Assembly (NCBI RefSeq): GCF_009923995.1
Contig: NZ_RFSK01000048.1
Coordinates: 1-48,016 of the forward strand
Reading direction: 5' to 3'
Length of the DNA: 48,016 bases
From: Janthinobacterium sp.
GTDB taxonomy: Bacteria > Pseudomonadota > Gammaproteobacteria > Burkholderiales > Burkholderiaceae_D
Below are positions 7,831-16,046 of this stretch, piece by piece. The position numbers and the translations under genes were made by a program. Every line of letters begins with the position of its first letter. Position 1 is the stretch's first letter. The notes beneath the pieces were generated by a model that was given only the letters and a program-made list of their open reading frames with translations, had not been told where the DNA came from and ran no database searches.

Positions 7831-9399
7831 TCAGAAATGGTAGCGCGCCGAGATGCGCAGCTGGCGCCGGTCATTCTGGTAAATGCTCGAACGGCAGCCC
7901 GGCGCATCGCCGTAGTGGCGCCGGTTGGCCAGGTTGCTACCGGCCAGTTCCAGCTCCCAGGCGCCCAGCTTGCGCACGACGCGTCCGTCCACGGTGGCAA
8001 ACGCGGGCACCTGCGCCAGGCAGCTGCCGGCGAAATCCGGGCCATAGCGCAGGGCGCGCAGCCACTGCACGCCCACGTCGGCGCTGGCGCCGCGCGGGCC
8101 CGTCCAGTACAGGCGCAGGGTCGCCAGGGTCTTCGGCACGAGCGCGATATCCGGGCCATCGTAGGCATAATCGTCATAGCGCGCATGCACCTGCCGCAGC
8201 TGGCCGTCCAGGCGCCAGTCGCGCGCCAGGGCCGCGCTGGCCTCGATGGCGATGCCGTCGCGGCGCGACGGCTCCAGGTTGCCGGCAAAGCCCAGCTGGC
8301 CCAGGCTGTGGTCGAAGACGATCTGGTTGCTCAGGCGCTCGCTGAACACGCGCACGGAGGCGCTGCGCGCGCTGTCGCCAAAGGTGGCGCCCAGCTCCGT
8401 CTCGCGCCGCTCCTGTCCCGCCAGCGGACGATAGCCGGCGCTCGTGTAGCCGTCGTCGTCGATGCGGTAGCTGCGCGCGCTCCTGGCGTACACGCTCAGC
8501 TGGGGACGCAGCAGCACGCTGCCCTGCACATCCCAGGCGTTCTGGTTTTCCCAGTCGCTGCCACCGAAGGGCATATCGGCGGGATCGAGCTGGATCTGTT
8601 CATGCCGCAGTCCCAGCAGCAGGCGGGGCGCCAGCGCGCCGCCGAAGGCCAGCTCTTCGCGCAGCAGCAGCGCGCGCGAAAACTGGTGGCGCTGCGCATC
8701 GCCTTCGCGCCCCCACGCGGCGCTGCCGGAACGCCGCTCCCACTGCATCAGGTCCAGCCCCACTTCCGTGTCCGTGCCCACGCCGCCCACCTTGCCGTAA
8801 TGGCGCACGCGGGGCGCCAGCAGCCGGCGCCGGCTGCGGTAGGACGACTCGGCGCTGCCGGTCTCGCCCGCATACCGGGCCTCGGCGCGCTTTTCCCGCT
8901 GCGACAGTTCCACGCCCAGCTCGAAATTGCCCACGTAACGCTGCACGAAGGCGCTGGCGCGCTGCACTTCATAGCTGTACAGGTCTTCCGGGCGCGCCGC
9001 CAGCAGGGCCAGGTAGGGCGCCTCGGGCGCCGGGTAGCGCGTCTCCTGCGTCAGCTGGTCGGCCGTGAAGCCGAAACGCCCCTGCCGCAGCTTCCACTCC
9101 GCGCCGCCGTTGAAGCCGCGCTGGTGGAACACGCTGCCATCGCGGTAATTGCCATTGCGCTGTCCATCCACCGCCGCGTCGAGGGCCATGCCATCGCGGT
9201 CGTACGACAGGGCGCCGCGCATGCTGTGCTGGCCGCCCTGCGCCAGCTCGCCCGACAGGTCGCCATGCGTGACGCCGGCCGGCGCGGCGGACGCGCCGCC
9301 GGCCGCATCGCCCCCTTCCTGCGCACATGCCGGCATGGCCAGGGCACACAGCAGCAAGGCGCGCGTGGCAACGGTCAGGGCGAGGGGAACAGGCATCAT
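7831..9399 (-). CDS. TonB-dependent receptor-like beta-barrel, plug domain apparently missing
   Basis: A 522-aa predicted outer-membrane protein. After a signal peptide (about residues 1-24, ending PACAQ) the sequence enters barrel-type strands almost at once: SMRGALSYDRDGMALDAAVD and DGQRNGNYRDGS. The C-terminus is that of a TonB-dependent receptor: LELAGSNLANRRHYGDAPGC, then the last strand RQLRISARYHF with terminal Phe. I find no TonB box and none of the plug-domain motifs, and the protein is 100-200 aa shorter than usual receptors. The start is the ATG pair at 9394-9399; the open frame runs further left into lysR but codes nothing sensible there. A LysR gene lies directly upstream on the same strand. 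The ligand is unknown. Confidence 0.75.
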   Translation of the reverse strand: MMPVPLALTVATRALLLCALAMPACAQEGGDAAGGASAAPAGVTHGDLSGELAQGGQHSMRGALSYDRDGMALDAAVDGQRNGNYRDGSVFHQRGFNGGAEWKLRQGRFGFTADQLTQETRYPAPEAPYLALLAARPEDLYSYEVQRASAFVQRYVGNFELGVELSQREKRAEARYAGETGSAESSYRSRRRLLAPRVRHYGKVGGVGTDTEVGLDLMQWERRSGSAAWGREGDAQRHQFSRALLLREELAFGGALAPRLLLGLRHEQIQLDPADMPFGGSDWENQNAWDVQGSVLLRPQLSVYARSARSYRIDDDGYTSAGYRPLAGQERRETELGATFGDSARSASVRVFSERLSNQIVFDHSLGQLGFAGNLEPSRRDGIAIEASAALARDWRLDGQLRQVHARYDDYAYDGPDIALVPKTLATLRLYWTGPRGASADVGVQWLRALRYGPDFAGSCLAQVPAFATVDGRVVRKLGAWELELAGSNLANRRHYGDAPGCRSSIYQNDRRQLRISARYHF

Positions 9400-9517
9400 G
9401 GCGGCTGGCTTGAGTGCAATGGCATGGTCGCGGCGCGCTCGCGCGCTCGTGGGTAGACGGGATGGCAAAAGCGAATCATTATACGCACGCCGCGCGGCGC
9501 CGCAAGCGCCTGCGCCA

Positions 9518-10408
9518 TCAGCTGCCCAGGCGCCCTTCCTCAGCCAGGAAATCGATGAAGGTGCGCACTTTCGAGGACAGGTAGCGGCGGCTCGTGTAGA
9601 CGGCATACACCTTGCCGCCCGCCAGCCGGTAGCCGTCGAAGAGGCGCACCAGCCGCCCCGCGGCCAGGTCCGCATCCGTCTGCCACGAGGGCAGCAGGGC
9701 GATGCCCATGCCGTCGAGCGCGGCCGCGTGCAGCAGGCTTTCGTTATTGCACTGCAGGACGGGACTGAACTTCACCGTCTCGCGCCCCTGCGCCCCGTCG
9801 AAGGCCAGTTCATTACCGTTTGACAACAACGAATAACTGATCATGGCGTGCTGCGCCAGCTCCTGCGGCGCCTGCGGATGGCCGCCACGGGCCAGGTAGG
9901 CGGGCGCGGCCACGAGGTGAAAGGCGATGCTGCCGATGGGCCGCGCAATCAGGGCGGGCGACGGCGCCTGGCTCACGCGCAGGGCCAGGTCGAAGCCCTC
10001 TTCCACCAGGTTGACGACCCTGCCGCTCAAGTCGATGTCGAAGGTCACTTCCGGAAAGCGTGCGCGGTAGGCGGCCAGGGTGCGCGTAAAGATGGCGTTG
10101 GCGAACCAGACGGGCGCGCTCAGGCGCAGCATGCCGCGCGGCACCACCGTCGTGCGGCCCACCGTCGCTTCCACCTCGTCGAGATTGTCGAGCATGTCGC
10201 GGCACTGTTCAAAATACACCTTGCCGATTTCCGTCAGGCTCAGGTGGCGGCTGCTGCGGTTCAGCAGGCGCGCGCCCAGGTGGCGCTCCAGATGCATCAC
10301 GTGCTTGCTGACCATGGCCGGCGACAGGTCCAGGCGCTCGCTGGCGCGCACGAAGCTGTCCAGCTCCACGACGGCGCGAAACACGCGCATGCTGCGCAAG
10401 GTATCCAT
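9518..10408 (-). CDS. LysR-family transcriptional regulator
   Basis: A 296-aa LTTR. The N-terminal winged HTH covers residues 1-60 (MRVFRAVVELDSFVRASERL, then SKHVMHLERHLGARLLNRSS). The periplasmic-binding-like effector domain runs from about 90 to the end. The start at 10408 is chosen because GGGGA lies just upstream and the protein then begins with the typical MDTLRSMRVF; a longer frame adds an unconvincing N-terminus. It is divergent from the dioxygenase gene, with 114 nt between starts, the standard layout for a LysR regulator and its target. It is also 118 nt upstream of the TonB-barrel gene. The effector is unknown. Confidence 0.93.
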   Translation of the reverse strand: MDTLRSMRVFRAVVELDSFVRASERLDLSPAMVSKHVMHLERHLGARLLNRSSRHLSLTEIGKVYFEQCRDMLDNLDEVEATVGRTTVVPRGMLRLSAPVWFANAIFTRTLAAYRARFPEVTFDIDLSGRVVNLVEEGFDLALRVSQAPSPALIARPIGSIAFHLVAAPAYLARGGHPQAPQELAQHAMISYSLLSNGNELAFDGAQGRETVKFSPVLQCNNESLLHAAALDGMGIALLPSWQTDADLAAGRLVRLFDGYRLAGGKVYAVYTSRRYLSSKVRTFIDFLAEEGRLGS

Positions 10409-10522
10409 GACATCCCCATCATCAACAAAAAGGAAATGATATATCAATAATAGCGATCTTGATCAACTCATTGCGCATGACTATCATGGTGTCATCATCA
10501 GCCATTCCCACCAGGAGCCGCC

Positions 10523-11326
10523 ATGCAAGAGCACACCTTCCCCACCTATTTCCTGTCGCACGGCGGCGGCCCGTGGCCCTTCATGAAGGAGCAGTTCGGC
10601 GACCGCTACGACGTGCTCGAAGCGTCGCTGCAGGATATCCCGCGCCAGATCGGCGCGCGTCCCCAGGCCGTGCTCGTCGTGACGGCACACTGGGAAGGGC
10701 CGCAATTTCTCGTCTCGGCCAGTCCGCAGCCAGGCATGATCTACGATTACTCGGGCTTTCCGCCGCACACGTATCAGATCCGGTACCCGGCGCCGGGCGC
10801 GCCGGCACTGGCGGCGCAGGTCAAGCAGCTGCTCGATGCGGCCGGCCACCCTGCCCGCCTGGACCACGAGCGCGGTTTCGACCACGGCACCTTCAGCGCC
10901 CTGTACCCCATCTACCCGCAGGCGGACGTGCCGCTGGTGCAGCTGTCGCTGAAACACGGCTACGATCCGCTCACGCACGTCGAGGTGGGCCGCGCGCTGG
11001 CCGGCCTGCGCCGCCAGGGCGTGCTGATCGTCGGCAGCGGCCTGTCCTATCACAACCTGCGCCAGTTCGGCCAGGCGGGCGCCGTCGCCTCGCACCAGTT
11101 CGATGCCTGGCTGCGCGACACGATGGCCCTGCCGCCGGCGCAAAGGCTGGAACAATTGCTGGCCTGGGACAGGGCACCGGGCGCGCGCCAGGCCCATCCG
11201 CAGGAAGACCATCTGCTGCCGCTGATGGTGGCGCTGGGCGCGGCCGAGCAGGAATCGGCGCAGGTGGTGTACCACGAGGAAGATTTCTTCGGGGCGCTGG
11301 CCGTCACCAGCTTCAAGTTCGGATAA
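10523..11326 (+). CDS. DODA-type class III extradiol dioxygenase (YgiD/LigB superfamily)
   Basis: A 267-aa protein of the LigB/4,5-DOPA-dioxygenase family, which opens catechol-type rings; E. coli YgiD is the model. Metal-ligand candidates are His13 in YFLSHGGGPW, His56 in VVTAHWE and the histidine in GSGLSYHNL. Further conserved patches are GFPPHTYQI and ERGFDHGTFSAL. Length is normal for the family. AGGAG at 10511-10515 precedes the ATG. Divergence from a lysR gene suggests induction by an aromatic substrate. The true substrate (DOPA, gallate-like or another catechol) cannot be decided. A strong terminator follows 16 nt after the stop. Confidence 0.9.
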   Translation: MQEHTFPTYFLSHGGGPWPFMKEQFGDRYDVLEASLQDIPRQIGARPQAVLVVTAHWEGPQFLVSASPQPGMIYDYSGFPPHTYQIRYPAPGAPALAAQVKQLLDAAGHPARLDHERGFDHGTFSALYPIYPQADVPLVQLSLKHGYDPLTHVEVGRALAGLRRQGVLIVGSGLSYHNLRQFGQAGAVASHQFDAWLRDTMALPPAQRLEQLLAWDRAPGARQAHPQEDHLLPLMVALGAAEQESAQVVYHEEDFFGALAVTSFKFG

Positions 11327-11342
11327 GCGGGCAGCCCATGAA

Positions 11343-11376
11343 AAAAGCGCCGCGACAGCAATGTCGCGGCGCTTTT
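11343..11376. terminator. strong bidirectional intrinsic terminator
   Basis: A perfect 15-bp stem AAAAGCGCCGCGACA (11343-11357) / TGTCGCGGCGCTTTT (11362-11376) with a 4-nt loop, flanked by A- and T-runs. It lies just after the dioxygenase stop and can also stop transcription arriving from the YlqF gene on the other strand. Confidence 0.92.
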
Positions 11377-11380
11377 AGAG

Positions 11381-11471
11381 CTGGGTCAGACGGAGACGCC
11401 GGAAGCCGGGGTCAGACCCTCGACACCGCAAACGGCTGGTTCAGCGTCAACGTCACCGGGGGTCTGACCCC
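11381..11471. repeat. GGGGTCAGACCC-type intergenic palindromic element
   Basis: Contains GGGGTCAGACCC at 11408-11419 and, inverted, GGGGGTCTGACCCC at 11458-11471, plus a partial GGGTCAGAC at 11383-11391. Related motifs occur at 37345-37445 and 40863-40909. It lies between the convergent dioxygenase and ylqF genes and is non-coding. Probably a REP-like mobile or structural repeat; family membership is inferred from the shared core. Confidence 0.7.
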
Positions 11472-11505
11472 AGAATTTGCTGTGGGATGAATTGGCGGCC
11501 GTGAA

Positions 11506-12453
11506 TTACGTGCCGCGCTTGCCGCGCGCCGCATTCTTCGCCTTTTCGGCCGCGATCTCCGCCGCCTTGGCCGCCTTTTCCGCCATCTCGGCCGCGTGCT
11601 GGGCCAGCAGGGCCGCGCGCGTGTCCGGCGTTTCCAGCGAAATGCGTCCCAGGATGCCGCTGCGGTAGTCCAGCAGCAGGGTGTGCGACGCTTTCTCGAA
11701 ATCGTAGTCGCCGCCCTTGATGCGGAAGCCCCGCTTGGCGGCGATGCCTTCGACCACGCCGATGGCGTCGACTTCGCCGACCTTGGTGCCGTAGCGGGCC
11801 GCCAGCAAGTCCGGGTAGCGCTTAAGCAATTCCTCGGCCAGGAACACGGCCACTTCCTCTTCGATCAGCGCGTTCGAGCCGATGGCGTGGCTGGCTGCCA
11901 GCATCAGGCCGTCGCTGGGGATGGCAATCTTCGGCCACAGCATGCCGGGCGTGTCGACGAGGATGGTGTTCTTGTCCAGGTACAGCTTTTGCTGCATTTT
12001 CGTCACTGCCGGCTCGTCGCCCACCTTGGCCACGCGCTTTTTCAGCAGCGCGTTCATCAGGGTCGACTTGCCCACGTTGGGGATGCCCATGATCATGATA
12101 CGCAGCGGCTTGGTCGGCACGCCCCGGTGCGGCGCCAGCGATTTCGCCAGTTCCGGGATGCGCGCCACATCGCCCGGCTTCTTGGTCGTCATCGCATACG
12201 CCGTCACGCCTTCCTGGGCGTTGAAATACGCCACCCAGGCGGCCGTCGCGGCCGGATCGGCCAGGTCGGTCTTGTTAAGGATCTTCAGGCAGGGGCGCTG
12301 GCGGAACAGGCGCAGCTCGTCCACCATGGGATTGCAGCTGGCTGCCGGCAGGCGCGCGTCCACCACTTCAATCACCAGATCGGTGTTCTCCATGGTCTCG
12401 GCCGCTTTCTTGCGGGCCGCGTTCATGTGTCCTGGGTACCATTGTATCGCCAT
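11506..12453 (-). CDS. ylqF: ribosome biogenesis GTPase YlqF/RbgA family
   Basis: A 315-aa circularly permuted GTPase. The G4 motif NKTD (60-63) precedes the P-loop GIPNVGKST (about 123-131) and G3 DTPG (about 165), the order that defines the YlqF/YawG group. The N-terminal WYPGHM is typical. RbgA-type proteins help late 50S subunit assembly. The C-terminal 45 residues are an alanine/lysine/glutamate helix ending AARGKRGT, a plausible rRNA-binding tail. Single gene, divergent from the secreted protein at 12653; the 200-nt gap between them should hold both promoters. Length agrees with the family. Confidence 0.93.
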   Translation of the reverse strand: MAIQWYPGHMNAARKKAAETMENTDLVIEVVDARLPAASCNPMVDELRLFRQRPCLKILNKTDLADPAATAAWVAYFNAQEGVTAYAMTTKKPGDVARIPELAKSLAPHRGVPTKPLRIMIMGIPNVGKSTLMNALLKKRVAKVGDEPAVTKMQQKLYLDKNTILVDTPGMLWPKIAIPSDGLMLAASHAIGSNALIEEEVAVFLAEELLKRYPDLLAARYGTKVGEVDAIGVVEGIAAKRGFRIKGGDYDFEKASHTLLLDYRSGILGRISLETPDTRAALLAQHAAEMAEKAAKAAEIAAEKAKNAARGKRGT

Positions 12454-12652
12454 GCTCTTGCTTTCAAAATCGTTCGGTCAATCCGCTATTTTACGTGGTT
12501 GCCGCCACAGCGTCGCGTTTACTGACGGCAATGGCTGCCGTGCGACACGAACGAGACAATTGGTGATAATTTGGCAGTTACATGAATGATAAGATCCGTG
12601 TCCGTCCATGCGGGCCGGCCCGCTCCCCGCATATTTAACCTGGCTGTTTTCC

Positions 12653-13432
12653 ATGTCCGTCTTCCGCACCGCCTTCCTTGCCGCCCTTTGCGCCGTCCTG
12701 CCGCCGGCCCTGGCCCAGGAACAGCCGCCAGCGCCAGCCGAGCCGTCCAGCCAGGAAGTGCAGCAGACCGTCGACGTGCAAAGCACGCGCGATCCCGACC
12801 TGCGCCCCTACCGCACCATGCTCAAGGGCGTCGACGCCTATGCCGACCACCTGCGCCTGGCGCCCGCTGCGCCGCTGCGCTTCATGCTCATCCCAGCCAC
12901 GCCGACGGGCAAGCTCGACGGCGTCACCCTGCACCTGTCGGCCGAAAACCTGTCGATCCCCATCCCGCTGGCCGCCAACGGCAGTTTCACGCTGGCGCGC
13001 GACAAGGCCGCCTACGACGCGAATGCGGACCTGGTCAGCAACAAGAAGCGCGACACCGTGCGCTGGCGCGCCGACATCCATACGCCCGGCCTGCCGGCGA
13101 ATGTGCGCCGCCTGGGCGACCTGCGCATGGAATGCGAAATCCGCTGGGCCGTGGAGCAGGACGATCTGCCGTTTGTCCGGCGCAATCTGTTCCGCCTGGC
13201 GGGCGGCCCCTGCCACTCCTCGCTGATCCACGTGCCCTATCCCGTGTTCCGCAAGCTGCTGGCCGTGCAGGCGCGCTCGGGCGAGCGCACGGCCGCCATC
13301 CGCATCACGGCAGACCAGCAGCGCTACGTGCCGCCCCTGCATGACCAGACGTGGGACGACGATACCTTGCTGACCCTGACCTATGCCGACGAGAGCCAGG
13401 TCGCCACGGCAGCGCCTGCCAGCACGCAGTAA
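12653..13432 (+). CDS. conserved-type secreted protein of unknown function
   Basis: A 259-aa protein that I do not recognise. Residues 1-20 are a signal peptide (FLAALCAVLPPALAQ), followed by a Pro/Gln/Glu-rich linker (about 21-45) and a compact domain rich in beta strands. Two cysteines, in RMECEIRW and GGPCHSS, could form a disulfide. The ATG at 12653 is preferred because it starts the signal peptide; an upstream in-frame ATG at 12608 would put 15 extra residues ahead of it. No strong ribosome site is visible. The C-terminus ends in an Ala/Thr-rich tail. It stands alone, divergent from ylqF. Periplasmic location is inferred; no function is proposed. Confidence 0.7.
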   Translation: MSVFRTAFLAALCAVLPPALAQEQPPAPAEPSSQEVQQTVDVQSTRDPDLRPYRTMLKGVDAYADHLRLAPAAPLRFMLIPATPTGKLDGVTLHLSAENLSIPIPLAANGSFTLARDKAAYDANADLVSNKKRDTVRWRADIHTPGLPANVRRLGDLRMECEIRWAVEQDDLPFVRRNLFRLAGGPCHSSLIHVPYPVFRKLLAVQARSGERTAAIRITADQQRYVPPLHDQTWDDDTLLTLTYADESQVATAAPASTQ

Positions 13433-13592
13433 TGGTGCGGTCGGAAACCATGTTAAATATTTCTACACGGATTTATATATTTACTGCCAGCAATAAAAAA
13501 GTATGCTCTAATATCGCCTCTTAAATGAAAAGCAATGTTTCCAGGCTGGCTCCCGCCAGACGCAGGGAGATAGGCAACGGGGATAGGGCGAT

Positions 13593-13979
13593 ATGACGAT
13601 GGAACAGACGGACGCGGCGCAGGCCGGGCCTGAGCGTGGCGGCCGGCGCCCGCGCAAGAAGGCCGCGGCCAAGCGCGTGCCGCGCGGCGGCAGCGTGCCG
13701 CGCCTGAAGAAGGAATGCCGGCAGCTGCAGCTGCAGGTGGCGCAGCTGGAAGAGCGGCTGAAACGCCAGAGCGCCGACAGCTATGGCCTGCAGATGCTGT
13801 ACGACCAGCTGGTCAATGAAATCAAGTACCACCGCGACATGCTGCAGCTCGACAGCTTTGACGCGGAAAAATCGTCAGGCGTCTACACGGAGGCGTGGCG
13901 CCGCTTCATGGCCGGCGACGCGCTCGACTACCAGACCCACCGCCACACCAATTCCCGCAGCCGCCCGACCTTGCTGTAG
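13593..13979 (+). CDS. small basic coiled-coil protein of unknown function
   Basis: A 128-aa cytoplasmic protein not recognised. The N-terminus (residues 15-38) is Arg/Lys/Ala-rich (RRPRKKAAAKRVPRGG). It is followed by a heptad-patterned coiled coil at about 38-65 (LKKECRQLQLQVAQLEERLK) and a more polar C-terminal part. The composition suggests a nucleic-acid-binding, dimerising protein, but this is only inference. AGGG at 13585-13588 serves either the ATG at 13593 or the one at 13599. It follows an AT-rich 160-nt gap with no clear promoter call. Its stop abuts the stop of the convergent deacetylase gene with no spacing. Confidence 0.65.
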   Translation: MTMEQTDAAQAGPERGGRRPRKKAAAKRVPRGGSVPRLKKECRQLQLQVAQLEERLKRQSADSYGLQMLYDQLVNEIKYHRDMLQLDSFDAEKSSGVYTEAWRRFMAGDALDYQTHRHTNSRSRPTLL

Positions 13980-14906
13980 CTACAGTTCCGCCAGCGCCTT
14001 CACGTGCGCCGCCACGCTGCGGCCCAGCGACGACAGGTTATAGCCCCCTTCCAGGCAGCTGACGATGCGGCCCTTGCCATACTGCTGGGCCACGGCCATC
14101 ATCTGCTGCGTCATCCACGTATAGTCGGCCTCCACCAGGCCCATGCCGCCCACGTCGTCTTCGCGGTGGGCATCGAAACCGGCGGAAATGAATATCATCT
14201 GCGGCTGCTGGCGGTGCAGCGCCGGCAGCCAGTGGTCGAGCACCAGCTGGCGCACCACGTCGCCCTTCGAGCGGGCCGGCACGGGCACGTTGACGCGCGT
14301 GTCCGTGTAGGACTCGACGTCGCTGTAGGGATAGAACGGATGCTGGAAGAAGCTCACCATCAGGATGCGCGGGTCGTGCGCCACGGATTCGGCCGTGCCA
14401 TTGCCATGATGTACGTCAAAGTCGACGATGGCCACCCGTTCGAGCCCCCGCACGTCGAGCGCATGCTTGGCGGCGATGGCCACGTTATTGAACAGGCAAA
14501 AACCCATCGGTTCGCTGGGCCGCGCATGGTGGCCGGGCGGGCGGATGGCGCAGAAGGCATTGCTGATCTCGCCATCGATGACGGCATCCGTGGCCGCCAC
14601 GGCCGAGCCGGCCGCAGCCAGCGCCGCATTGTAGCTGTGCGCATTGAGCAGGGTGTCGCCGTCGAGCGGATAGTAGTCGCCCACGGGCGGCACGTTGTCG
14701 CGCACGAGGCCGATGGCCGTGGCGCTGTGGTTGCGCTCGATATCGGACAATTGCGCGCGCGCGCCGTCGCGGTGCTCGACCAGGTCGCTGATGTGCGCAA
14801 GGATCAGTTGATCATTGATGGCCTGCAAGCGGGCCGGCGATTCGGGATGCCAGTCGCCCATTTCGTGGCGCTGGCAATCGGGGTGGGTATAAATGGCTGT
14901 GCTCAT
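13980..14906 (-). CDS. class II HDAC-like deacetylase (acetoin utilization/histone deacetylase family)
   Basis: A 308-aa zinc hydrolase of the arginase/deacetylase fold. All HDAC signatures are present: the His pair in RPPGHHARP, the charge-relay/zinc motif DFDVHHGNGT, the second zinc Asp in SAGFDAH and the oxyanion segment EGGYN. Bacterial members remove acetyl groups from lysine side chains, polyamines or small amides; the substrate here is unknown. The 308-aa length matches bacterial class II enzymes (HDAH type). It is monocistronic, convergent and directly abutting the coiled-coil protein gene, and divergent from the MoxR gene with a 226-nt gap. Confidence 0.93.
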   Translation of the reverse strand: MSTAIYTHPDCQRHEMGDWHPESPARLQAINDQLILAHISDLVEHRDGARAQLSDIERNHSATAIGLVRDNVPPVGDYYPLDGDTLLNAHSYNAALAAAGSAVAATDAVIDGEISNAFCAIRPPGHHARPSEPMGFCLFNNVAIAAKHALDVRGLERVAIVDFDVHHGNGTAESVAHDPRILMVSFFQHPFYPYSDVESYTDTRVNVPVPARSKGDVVRQLVLDHWLPALHRQQPQMIFISAGFDAHREDDVGGMGLVEADYTWMTQQMMAVAQQYGKGRIVSCLEGGYNLSSLGRSVAAHVKALAEL

Positions 14907-15132
14907 GCGCTGTACTGGTTACCTCTGTCTCTGTCCATACTCCGTCCGCGCGGGGAACGCTGCATGGCATTCCTGCCCGCCAGGCGCGTTCTCGCATAAA
15001 ATCATTGGCTGGTCTGTGCCGCCCTTGCCGCAACCCTAATCTACCACGTGCGCGGCGCGGGCGGGCGGCGCCATTTGACCTGGCCAAAGCGATTGTAAAT
15101 TAAATAATCCCGTGTACTGTGATAGAAATAGC

Positions 15133-16041
15133 ATGTTTTCGAAAATACACCAGGCCGCGCGCCAGATCGGCGAAGTTCTCGTCGGCAAAGACTTGCAGAT
15201 CCGCCAGACCCTCGCCTGCGTGCTGGCCGGCGGCCACCTGCTGATCGAGGACGTGCCCGGCGTCGGCAAGACCACCCTGGCACACGCGCTGGCCATCACG
15301 CTGGGCCTGCAATGGAAGCGCCAGCAATTCACCAGCGACCTGCTGCCCGCCGACGTGGCCGGCATGAGCGTGTATGACCGGGGCAGCGCCAGCTTCCTGT
15401 TCCACCCCGGGCCCCTGTTCACGCAAGTGCTGCTGGCCGACGAGATCAACCGCGCCACGCCGAAGACGCAGTCGGGCCTGCTCGAAGCGATGGAAGAGCG
15501 GCAAGTGACGCTCGATGGCGTGACGCATGCGCTGCCGCAGCCGTTCTTCGTCATCGCCACGCAAAACTGCGCGCACCAGCTGGGCACCTTTCCCCTGCCC
15601 GAATCGCAGCTGGACCGTTTTCTCATGTGCGTCACCCTGGGCTACCCCGATGCGGCCGCCGAACGGGCGCTGCTGCTGGGCGCGGACCGCCGCGCCATGC
15701 TGCACACCTTGCCCGCCGTGATGAGCGGCGAGGAATTGCTGCAGGCGCAGGCGGCCTTGCACGCCATCCACGCCTCGTCCGCCCTCGTCGACTACGTGCT
15801 GGCCCTCGTGCACGCCACGCGGGCGCCGGGCATGTTTGCCGACGGCCTCAGCCCCCGCGCCGCGCTGGCCCTGCTGCAGGCGGCGCGCGCCTGGGCCGCC
15901 CTGGAGGGACGCGACCACGTCACGCCCGACGATGTGCAAGCCGTGCTGCTGCCCGTCTGCGCCCACCGCCTGCATGCGGCGCAAGGGGCCACGGACAGCC
16001 GCGCGCTGCTGCAGCAATTGCTGTTGAACACCCCCGTCTGA
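15133..16041 (+). CDS. MoxR-family AAA+ ATPase
   Basis: A 302-aa AAA+ protein. Walker A GVGKTT is at 43-48 and Walker B LLADEINR carries Asp103-Glu104. The region LEAMEERQVTLDG and sensor 1 FFVIATQN are typical of MoxR, followed by the C-terminal lid. MoxR ATPases act as chaperones for partner complexes and are usually followed by a DUF58 protein, as here, 5 nt downstream. The ATG at 15133 is used; a GTG 21 nt upstream is possible. It is the first gene of a MoxR - DUF58 - transglutaminase - MltB run, the arrangement of TgpA-type clusters in Pseudomonas and Burkholderiales. Confidence 0.93.
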   Translation: MFSKIHQAARQIGEVLVGKDLQIRQTLACVLAGGHLLIEDVPGVGKTTLAHALAITLGLQWKRQQFTSDLLPADVAGMSVYDRGSASFLFHPGPLFTQVLLADEINRATPKTQSGLLEAMEERQVTLDGVTHALPQPFFVIATQNCAHQLGTFPLPESQLDRFLMCVTLGYPDAAAERALLLGADRRAMLHTLPAVMSGEELLQAQAALHAIHASSALVDYVLALVHATRAPGMFADGLSPRAALALLQAARAWAALEGRDHVTPDDVQAVLLPVCAHRLHAAQGATDSRALLQQLLLNTPV

Positions 16042-16046
16042 GCGGC

